DNA of 11,598 bases from an uncultured bacterium. GTDB taxonomy: Bacteria > Bacteroidota > Bacteroidia > Chitinophagales > Chitinophagaceae. A model generated the notes under the pieces. The model was not told where the DNA came from, did no database searches, and saw nothing but the letters and a program-made list of their open reading frames with translations. The translations under genes were made by a program, and so were the position numbers. The stretch is taken from NCBI GenBank assembly GCA_903957405.1, contig CAJBPC010000441.1, positions 1 to 11,598 of the forward strand. Direction: 5' to 3'. Below, one piece after another: positions 1 through 5,636 of the stretch (positions within the stretch are counted from its first letter, which is position 1; each line of letters opens with the position of its first letter).

Positions 1-244
1 GGGCATCGATCAGTTCCACGATCGTCATCGCCCCGAGCAAGAAGAACAAGATCGCGGCAATATCGCTCAAATGCTCCATTAACGCATGCGATACCATGTC
101 ATTGTCTCCGGATTGCAATGTGTACACAGTCCAACACAATACACCAGTCACCAATGCCGTGGCTGCTTTGTTGATCTTGATGCTGTGTTCCAAGGCAATG
201 GCTAAAAAACCAATAACGAAAATCGTGACGATCAATGTTCCCAT
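1..244 (-). CDS. nhaD: Na+/H+ antiporter, NhaD type (N-terminal part, cut by window edge)
   Basis: The minus strand is open from an ATG at 244-242 to the left edge, giving 81 codons without a stop. The product begins MGTLIVTIFVIGFLAIALEH and reads on to LQSGDND, then ILFFLLGAMTIVELIDA near the edge. The last stretch is a hallmark of NhaD sodium/proton antiporters of the ArsB/NhaD ion-transporter superfamily, which are inner-membrane proteins that export Na+ in exchange for H+. Two hydrophobic segments are visible, at about residues 2-16 and 61-75, with a shorter one around 30-40. I chose the ATG at 244 because NhaD proteins start just before this first helix and a stop (TGA) lies 12 codons upstream in frame. 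No Shine-Dalgarno sequence is visible. The isomerase gene ends 69 bp upstream on the same strand, so read-through is possible. The family call is firm; the ion specificity is inferred. Confidence 0.85.
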   Translation of the reverse strand, partial: MGTLIVTIFVIGFLAIALEHSIKINKAATALVTGVLCWTVYTLQSGDNDMVSHALMEHLSDIAAILFFLLGAMTIVELIDA

Positions 245-313
245 GAAAATAAATTGCTCATTGTACAAAAAACCAAATCAAGTCCGTGTCATGTGAAGTT
301 CCTTTGCGGATCA

Positions 314-1237
314 TCACACCGGGAGTAAAAACTTTCTCACGTGATCGTATGCCAATACAATGGCCCTTTCCACTTCCTCGGCCGATCCCTCGAAGTCCTT
401 GTCCTCCACTTCTATGCACGCGTCACCCTTGTATCCAACCTCTTTCAGGGCATTGAAGAATGCCTGCCAGTCTATATCACCCCTGCCGGGGATCCTCGGC
501 GAATGATACTCAAGGGGTGTTGCCATGATCCCGACACGATCCAGCCTGTCGCGGTGCAACTGCGCATCCTTGAGATGCACATGGTGAAAGCGATGGCCGT
601 AGTCATGGACAGGCTTCACCGGATCCATCATCTGCCAGATCATATGCGACGGGTCGTAGTTGAGTCCAAAGTTTGGCGACGGTATGATCTCGAACATCCT
701 GTCCCAGATCGCAGGCGTAGTGGCGAGATTCTTGCCCCCAGGCCATTCATCCATCGTGAAGTACATGGGGCAGTTCTCGATGCCGATGCGGATATTGTGC
801 GCTTCCGCAAGTTTTACCACAGGTGGCCATATCCTCCGGAATCGTTCCATGTTCTCGTCCACGCTTTTTGATGGGTCCCTGCCGACAAATGTGTTGATAA
901 CGGGAACGCCTAACCGATCTGCCGCCCGGATGAGCTTGCAGATATGTTCCATGAAAAAAGCGGAACGAGACTCGTCGGGATCCATCGGATTCGGATAGTA
1001 CCCCAGCCCTGAAATGCGCACACCATGAGTCCTTGTTGCAGCTTTTAGGGAATGCATCGCCCGCTCATCCAGTCCGTCAACGTCCACATGCGTAACACCG
1101 GCATATCGCCTTTCGGCCTTCCCCTTGGGCCAACACATGAGCTCGACACATTCGAAACCCTTTTTCGCTGCGAAAGCGATCACATCTTCCGCACTGCGCT
1201 CGGGCAGAATGGCGGAAACCAATCCGAGTGAAATCAT
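314..1237 (-). CDS. Sugar phosphate isomerase/epimerase (xylose isomerase-like TIM barrel)
   Basis: This 307-residue soluble protein has no signal peptide and has the pattern of the AP-endonuclease-2/xylose-isomerase TIM-barrel superfamily. Candidate metal ligands sit at the ends of barrel strands: E154 in IGIENCP, D195 and H198 in NYDPSH, H221 in HVHLKD, and E276 in CIEVED. This is the Glu-Asp-His-Glu arrangement of divalent-metal sugar epimerases and isomerases such as D-tagatose 3-epimerase. The N-terminus (ISLGLVSAILPE) and the YDPSHMIWQ segment resemble Bacteroidota proteins annotated only as sugar phosphate isomerase/epimerase, and the substrate cannot be read from sequence. The start ATG follows an AT-rich leader with no Shine-Dalgarno sequence. 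The OsmC-family gene ends 28 bp upstream and nhaD starts 69 bp downstream on the same strand. Family assignment is strong, reaction unknown. A long opposite-strand frame across the gene (341-871) is a shadow. Confidence 0.85.
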   Translation of the reverse strand: MISLGLVSAILPERSAEDVIAFAAKKGFECVELMCWPKGKAERRYAGVTHVDVDGLDERAMHSLKAATRTHGVRISGLGYYPNPMDPDESRSAFFMEHICKLIRAADRLGVPVINTFVGRDPSKSVDENMERFRRIWPPVVKLAEAHNIRIGIENCPMYFTMDEWPGGKNLATTPAIWDRMFEIIPSPNFGLNYDPSHMIWQMMDPVKPVHDYGHRFHHVHLKDAQLHRDRLDRVGIMATPLEYHSPRIPGRGDIDWQAFFNALKEVGYKGDACIEVEDKDFEGSAEEVERAIVLAYDHVRKFLLPV

Positions 1238-1265
1238 TTGTTGAATATTAATGGCTTTCGATGGC

Positions 1266-1679
1266 TCATGGCCAGTTGAAGTCTATTTGCAGATCAATGC
1301 CCGGATGGATGCTTTCTTTCACAGGACAGGTCATGGCGATATGCTCCAGTTCATCCCGTTGCTCCTGTGTCGAAGTGAATCCCGGAGGATAATGGAATGT
1401 TAAATGTAGGGCACTGATGCGTCTGGGAGCAGCGGACATGACCTTCCTGACATCGACCCAAACACCTTGTAATTTCTCTTCCATCGCCCTTGCACGAATG
1501 GCCATCGTTGTGAGCATACAGCCCGCTAATGCAGTCCCGACGAGGTCTGTGGGAGAAAATCGCTCACCCTTGCCCTGGTTGTCTGTCGGGGCATCTGTCT
1601 CAATTATGGAGGCTGACTGGATGTGTTTACAGACAGTGCGCAGCCCCCCCTGATAAATTACGCTCGATGTCATTCCCAT
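1266..1679 (-). CDS. OsmC/Ohr-family peroxiredoxin-like protein
   Basis: This 137-residue cytoplasmic protein has the two conserved OsmC/Ohr cysteines: C54 in ALAGCMLTTM at the start of the long central helix, and C118 in MTCPVKESIHP. R14 and E39 (in GERFSPTDL) are plausible counterparts of the active-site Arg and Glu that activate the peroxidatic cysteine. OsmC and Ohr proteins reduce organic hydroperoxides by a thiol mechanism using lipoylated or other thiol donors. This copy looks more like the general OsmC/YhfA-type branch than a classical Ohr. Length is normal for the family. The start has two in-frame ATGs (codons 1 and 3), and the first is preceded by an AT-rich leader. Codons 10-12 contain a run of seven G on the coding strand. 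The gene diverges from the exported protein gene at 1719 with only 39 bp between start codons. A link to the nearby lipA, through lipoyl-dependent reduction, is speculative. Confidence 0.88.
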   Translation of the reverse strand: MGMTSSVIYQGGLRTVCKHIQSASIIETDAPTDNQGKGERFSPTDLVGTALAGCMLTTMAIRARAMEEKLQGVWVDVRKVMSAAPRRISALHLTFHYPPGFTSTQEQRDELEHIAMTCPVKESIHPGIDLQIDFNWP

Positions 1680-1686
1680 TTTTGCC

Positions 1687-1695
1687 TAAATTTAC
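1687..1695 (+). promoter_or_regulatory. Possible -7 promoter element (TAAATTTAC)
   Basis: TAAATTTAC lies in the 39-bp gap between the two divergent start codons, 23 bp before the GTG at 1719. It is close to the Bacteroidota -7 consensus TAnnTTTG, with one mismatch. The first eight bases, TAAATTTA, are palindromic, so the same site could in principle serve the minus-strand OsmC gene. No convincing TTG at -33 was found on either strand, so this is tentative. Confidence 0.3.
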
Positions 1696-1718
1696 GCTCA
1701 TAACAACAAAACCCACGC

Positions 1719-2546
1719 GTGAAACAAATCCTATTTTTCTTTTGCTGTGCGCTGCCATTCAACGGGCTGATGGCACAACAGTCCGGAAAAGCAGTTGACA
1801 AGCAGGGCCGTGAAGACAAGAAACTGGAGAAACGGCAACGCATCAACGAGATGCTGCGACACGAAGAAGAAGGTGAGCCCTCATATCAGAAGCATACCGT
1901 CTGGGGCTTCAAACTCAACCACGATGGCTATGGCGGCTCCTATGAGATCGGTAAAATGAAGTCTCCTTACAAAGCCACCCTGCTGCAGTTCGAGCTGAAC
2001 GATAAGAAACACCAGAAAGAAGAGAAACAAAGCACCGGCAGCAGCCTCGGCAGTGGTTTTATCGTGCTAGGAAACCCCTTCGTGTACGGGAAAGTGAACC
2101 ATTTCTACCAGCTGAAAGGTGCCATCGGACAGCAACTGATGATCGGCAATAAAGGCAATAAAAACGGTGTGGCAGTTTATGGCATCTACGCCGGAGGGGT
2201 TTCCCTTGGACTTTTACGACCATACTACATAGATGTTCAATCCCCACCCGGACAGACGCGAACCATCAAATACACGCCGGCAGATAGCGCAGCTTTTCTC
2301 GGTCAATACATCGTCGGTGGTACCGGAATAGCGAAAGGCTGGAGTGATCTGAAAATCGCACCGGGCATACACGCAAAAGCCGCATTGCGATTCGATTGGA
2401 ACCGCTTCAACAATGCCGTGACAGCATTGGAGTTTGGTTTCAATTTTGAATATTACTTGTCCAAAGTGGATCAGATGGCCACCATTGAGGGAAAGAATCT
2501 TTTCGTCAACGGGTACATATCCCTTTTATTCGGAAGACGCAAGTAG
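1719..2546 (+). CDS. Exported, probable outer-membrane beta-barrel protein of unknown function
   Basis: I do not recognise a named family. The 275-residue product starts at a GTG, the only start that keeps the export signal, since an in-frame TAA lies six codons upstream. Residues 1-19 form a signal peptide (MKQILFFF, then a hydrophobic core and LMA) with likely signal peptidase I cleavage before QQ at 20. Residues 21-60 are highly charged (many K, R, E), possibly a periplasmic helical stretch. From about 60 onward, alternating polar and hydrophobic segments rich in Gly and aromatic residues (GVAVYGIYAGGVSLGLL, FGFNFEYYL) look like amphipathic beta strands. The C-terminus, LFVNGYISLLFGRRK, resembles a final barrel strand. 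A K/E-rich loop near 95-105 could be a turn. It sits 43 bp before lipA on the same strand and is probably co-transcribed with it, but nothing shows a functional link. Outer-membrane location is inferred. Confidence 0.75.
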   Translation: MKQILFFFCCALPFNGLMAQQSGKAVDKQGREDKKLEKRQRINEMLRHEEEGEPSYQKHTVWGFKLNHDGYGGSYEIGKMKSPYKATLLQFELNDKKHQKEEKQSTGSSLGSGFIVLGNPFVYGKVNHFYQLKGAIGQQLMIGNKGNKNGVAVYGIYAGGVSLGLLRPYYIDVQSPPGQTRTIKYTPADSAAFLGQYIVGGTGIAKGWSDLKIAPGIHAKAALRFDWNRFNNAVTALEFGFNFEYYLSKVDQMATIEGKNLFVNGYISLLFGRRK

Positions 2547-2589
2547 TCCATCTCAAGAACAATTTTTCTATCCAAGCGTTTTCACACAT

Positions 2590-3516
2590 ATGGTTGAATT
2601 GACGTCATCTGCTCCCGCCCCCGAACAAAGGATGAAGAAGCCGGACTGGTTGAGGGTAAGACTGCCCATAGGAGAAGAATACAAGAAAGTTCGATCATTG
2701 GTCGACACCCACAAACTTCACACGATCTGTGAGAGCGGTAACTGTCCGAATATGGGCGAGTGCTGGGGCGCAGGCACGGCAACCTTCATGATCCTCGGAA
2801 ATATCTGTACCCGGAGTTGCGGTTTCTGCTCCGTTGCTACGGGTAGGCCCCTGGAACCTGATTTCGACGAACCACAGCGTGTGGCGGAAGCCATCTACCT
2901 CATGAAGGTGAAACACGCCGTCATTACATCTGTAGATCGCGATGAACTGCGCGATGGTGGCAGCATCATCTGGGAGAACACGATACGCGCCGTGAAAGCC
3001 CTCAATCCGGCGACCACCCTTGAAACCCTGATCCCTGATTTCAAAGGCGAAAAAGAGAATATTCAACGCATCATCGATGCGGCACCAGAAGTGGTTTCGC
3101 ATAATATCGAGACCGTGGAAAGATTGACGAAACAAGTCAGGATACAGGCCAAATACTGGAGGAGCATGGATGTGCTGCGCACATTGAAAAGCGGTGGGAT
3201 GCGCACCAAATCCGGTATCATGCTGGGCTTGGGCGAAACTAAGGTGGAAGTGATCCAGACGCTCACGGATCTGCGGGACAGCGGCATTGATGTAGTCACC
3301 ATCGGCCAATACCTGCAGCCAACAAAAAAACACCTGTCCGTACAACGTTTCGTGCATCCGGATGAGTTTGCTGAATACCGCGACATCGGATACCAAATAG
3401 GCATCGACTACGTCGAAAGCGGTCCGCTCGTCCGTTCATCCTACCATAGCGAAAAACATGTTTTTGCAGGCATCGGAAGGCTACAGTGGGCCCAGGAACA
3501 AATAACCCGGTCCTAA
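2590..3516 (+). CDS. lipA: Lipoyl synthase (radical SAM)
   Basis: LipA inserts two sulfur atoms at C6 and C8 of octanoyl groups on carrier domains of 2-oxoacid dehydrogenases and GcvH. From the ATG at 2590 the product is 308 residues, normal for LipA. The auxiliary 4Fe-4S cluster ligands are C47, C52 and C58 (CESGNCPNMGEC). The radical-SAM cluster ligands are C73, C77 and C80 in CTRSCGFC. The conserved C-terminal RSSYH motif contains the serine (S283) that ligates the auxiliary cluster. Other LipA signatures include ATFMILGNIC, SVDRDEL, HNIETV, KSGIMLGLGE and QYLQPTKKH. An in-frame ATG at 2434 would overlap the preceding gene by 113 bp and add sequence with no LipA counterpart. ATG 2632 (MKKPDWLRVRLP) is a second possible start. 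The upstream barrel-like gene ends 43 bp before, and the glycosidase gene starts 34 bp after, suggesting one transcript. No lipB or lplA is visible in the window. Confidence 0.97.
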   Translation: MVELTSSAPAPEQRMKKPDWLRVRLPIGEEYKKVRSLVDTHKLHTICESGNCPNMGECWGAGTATFMILGNICTRSCGFCSVATGRPLEPDFDEPQRVAEAIYLMKVKHAVITSVDRDELRDGGSIIWENTIRAVKALNPATTLETLIPDFKGEKENIQRIIDAAPEVVSHNIETVERLTKQVRIQAKYWRSMDVLRTLKSGGMRTKSGIMLGLGETKVEVIQTLTDLRDSGIDVVTIGQYLQPTKKHLSVQRFVHPDEFAEYRDIGYQIGIDYVESGPLVRSSYHSEKHVFAGIGRLQWAQEQITRS

Positions 3517-3550
3517 TCCGACAGAGTCCTTCAATATCCCGTTTCCCATC

Positions 3551-4519
3551 ATGAATAGCTCAAATTTTTTTTTAAAGAAATCCGTCGCGGCCATTTTCTT
3601 GCTTCCCCTGATGTCGATGGCACAGCCCATGTGGAAGAATGCAGATGCCGACTTCCCCGGACTTCCGCCTTCCATTCATGTCTATCGCACGGAAGGAACC
3701 CTGTCGGGCCGGCCTAACATAGCATGGTATGTGGAAGCTAGACTGGATGATCGCTCTCTGGAATTCGATACGGATACATCCAAAGGCAGGCGACTCACAC
3801 CATCCGGTTTCCATGACCGGAACAGAAACCCTTCCGTCGTGGTCAATGGCACATTCTTCTCTTTCACGGAGAACCGTAACCTCAACGTGGTGATCAAGGA
3901 TGGCAAATTGCTGTCTTACAATATCATGTCCATTCCTGGCAAGGGAAAAGACACCATGCTCCACCACAAAGTCACGAGAAGCGCCATCGGCATCGACAGG
4001 CATCGGAATGCGGATGTGGCATGGCTGTTTACAGATACATCACTCAGATATCCGGTTGCTTTTGAAAATTCTCCGGTGACCGCGAAAGATGCAGACCCGT
4101 CATTCTTGCAGCCCCGCAGGAAGAATGCACGCATAACAGGAATGGATAAACGCTGGAAGATGCAAACGGCCATCGGGGGAGGACCGGTCCTGGTTCATGA
4201 CGGAAAGATCCGCATCACGAACAACGAAGAAAGAATGTTCACCGGAAAAGCAAAGGATGATCTTCATCCCAGAACCGCCATGGGATACACCCGTGACGGC
4301 AGACTGATCATTCTCGCGGTGGAAGGCCGCCGGAAGGGCATTGCTGAAGGTGCGAGCCTGACGGATCTGGCGGAAATATTCCTCGCACTTGGAGCAAAAG
4401 AAGCGTTGAATCTGGATGGAGGTGGCAGCAGTTGCCTGCTGGTGATGGGAAAAGAAACGATCAGGCCTTCCGACAAGGAAGGTCAACGCGCCATACCGGG
4501 AGTATTTTTGATCCGGTGA
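3551..4519 (+). CDS. Exported phosphodiester glycosidase family protein (NAGPA-like domain)
   Basis: This 322-residue product has a signal peptide at residues 1-24 (positively charged LKK, hydrophobic AAIFLLPL, then MSMA before QP). The rest matches the phosphodiester glycosidase/NAGPA (DUF2233) fold: NGTFF at 99-103, GGGPVLV at 209-215, HPRTAMG at 239-245, and NLDGGGSS at 287-294 near the C-terminus. In mammals the domain uncovers mannose 6-phosphate by removing GlcNAc from a phosphodiester. Bacterial members are thought to act on phosphodiester-linked sugars in polysaccharides or cell-wall polymers. Here the protein should be periplasmic or surface-exposed, and its substrate is unknown. The ATG at 3551 is followed by a run of nine T within codons 5-8, before the hydrophobic core. 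It lies 34 bp after lipA on the same strand and faces the minus-strand kinase gene. Domain assignment is strong; biological role is open. Confidence 0.88.
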   Translation: MNSSNFFLKKSVAAIFLLPLMSMAQPMWKNADADFPGLPPSIHVYRTEGTLSGRPNIAWYVEARLDDRSLEFDTDTSKGRRLTPSGFHDRNRNPSVVVNGTFFSFTENRNLNVVIKDGKLLSYNIMSIPGKGKDTMLHHKVTRSAIGIDRHRNADVAWLFTDTSLRYPVAFENSPVTAKDADPSFLQPRRKNARITGMDKRWKMQTAIGGGPVLVHDGKIRITNNEERMFTGKAKDDLHPRTAMGYTRDGRLIILAVEGRRKGIAEGASLTDLAEIFLALGAKEALNLDGGGSSCLLVMGKETIRPSDKEGQRAIPGVFLIR

Positions 4520-4564
4520 CCCAACATCTGTAATTTGGCTCCGCCAACGCAATCTCACCGGCAA

Positions 4565-4621
4565 TGTAAAAAGACCTTTCACCAGACAAGCCCTTTGGAG
4601 CATGGTTCTGATAAAAGGTCT
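4565..4621 (-). terminator. Rho-independent terminator after the permease-kinase unit
   Basis: The minus strand forms a hairpin with an 8-bp perfect stem, AGACCTTT (4621-4614) and AAAGGTCT (4579-4572). An inner helix, CAGAAC with GTCTG and one bulged base, shortens the 34-nt loop. The stem is followed directly by a T-run (CTTTTTACA), as expected for intrinsic termination of the minus-strand kinase transcript, whose stop codon is at 4650-4648. On the plus strand the hairpin is not followed by a T-run, so its use by the convergent glycosidase gene is doubtful. Confidence 0.65.
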
Positions 4622-4647
4622 CTATCCTAGCAAATATCCTTACCGTC

Positions 4648-5625
4648 TCATGCTTTCATCTCCCATACCAGGGCACTGGCCCCTAATATTGCAGCATCGG
4701 CTTCCCTCAGTTCGCTGAAGATCAGTTTGACCTTGTTCTTGAAGATAGGCAACAGATGCTTCTCCATGTGATCACGAGTTGGTTTCATGATCAAGTCACC
4801 TGCTTTGGACAATCCCCCAAAGAATATGATCGCCTCAGGGCTGCTGAACATGACGAAATTCGCCAATGCCAGTCCCAGGATCTTTCCTGTGAAATTATAC
4901 ACTTCCATTGCCAGCTTGTCACCCTTCATGGCACATTCAAACACGATCCTGGAGTCAATGTCTTCAATGGCATAGGAACGCATAAGGCTCGGAGTTTCCG
5001 GTTTATCTTCAAGAAACTCTATGGCAGTTCGGGTCACACCGGTAGCGGAAGCATAAGCTTCTAAACACCCGTGTTCACCGGTGCCTGGATGCAGCCTACC
5101 ATCAGGTATGATGATGTTGTGGCCGAGTTCACCGGCGAATCCGTCATGCCCGTAGATTAGTTGACCATTGGCAACGATACCACTTCCGACGCCGGTCCCA
5201 AGGGTGATCATGATGAAATCCTTCATGCCTTTTGCTGCTCCGTAGGTCATTTCACCAACGGCTGCGGCGTTTGCATCATTTGTAAGGCGAGCGGGTAAGC
5301 CGAACTTTTTGCTGACGAGGGAAGCCAATGGGATGATGCCTTTCCATTTAAGGTTCGGAGCGTATTCTATGGTACCGTTGTAGATGTTCCCATTGGGCGC
5401 CCCGATGCCAATACCCCTTATGGCAGATATCCCCCCGCAGTCATTCACCGCAGGGATGATTGCTTCATAAAGATCGTTGATGAAGTCTTCGATCTTCTCG
5501 TGCTTGTTCGTGAGAATCGATCCGTGATAAGATATATCACCTCTGTGGTTCACCAATCCAAACTTGGTATTGGTCCCGCCCAGATCGATTCCTATTGCAT
5601 ATTGCTGTGAAATAGGGATTGCCAT
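4648..5625 (-). CDS. ROK-family sugar kinase (probable glucokinase)
   Basis: This 325-residue cytoplasmic protein phosphorylates a hexose with ATP. The phosphate-1 motif DLGGTNTK is at 14-21. The catalytic Asp is D117 in TNDANAAA, and the sugar-binding residues include E166 and H169 in GELGH. The adenosine-side motif is FFGGLSKAGD near 268-277. The ROK zinc motif, normally CxCGxxGCxE, reads HPGTGEHGCLE at 179-189: the first two cysteines are P180 and T182, and only C187 and E189 remain. Length and motif order fit ROK glucokinases of Bacteroidota rather than NagC-type repressors, as there is no N-terminal helix-turn-helix. The start lies 11 bp after the permease stop on the same strand, so the two are almost certainly one operon and the kinase probably acts on the imported sugar. 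Glucose is the likely substrate; mannose, fructose or N-acetyl sugars cannot be excluded. Confidence 0.88.
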   Translation of the reverse strand: MAIPISQQYAIGIDLGGTNTKFGLVNHRGDISYHGSILTNKHEKIEDFINDLYEAIIPAVNDCGGISAIRGIGIGAPNGNIYNGTIEYAPNLKWKGIIPLASLVSKKFGLPARLTNDANAAAVGEMTYGAAKGMKDFIMITLGTGVGSGIVANGQLIYGHDGFAGELGHNIIIPDGRLHPGTGEHGCLEAYASATGVTRTAIEFLEDKPETPSLMRSYAIEDIDSRIVFECAMKGDKLAMEVYNFTGKILGLALANFVMFSSPEAIIFFGGLSKAGDLIMKPTRDHMEKHLLPIFKNKVKLIFSELREADAAILGASALVWEMKA

Positions 5626-5636
5626 AAGTTACACAA

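Noticed and set aside
96..296. Plus-strand small open frame at the left edge
   Set aside because: The minus strand here encodes the NhaD N-terminus with diagnostic motifs, so the plus-strand frame is a shadow.
341..871. Plus-strand open frame (176 codons) opposite the sugar isomerase gene
   Set aside because: The minus-strand frame has TIM-barrel metal-ligand motifs along its length; this frame has none.
2434..2589. N-terminal extension of LipA from an ATG at 2434
   Set aside because: It would overlap the previous gene by 113 bp in another frame, and the added residues do not resemble LipA. The ATG at 2590 gives a normal-length protein.
2695..3396. Long minus-strand open frame (233 codons) opposite lipA
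   Set aside because: It lies wholly inside the clear lipA coding sequence. Its product has no recognisable motif and is rich in His, Phe and Arg, as expected from antisense reading of a conserved gene.
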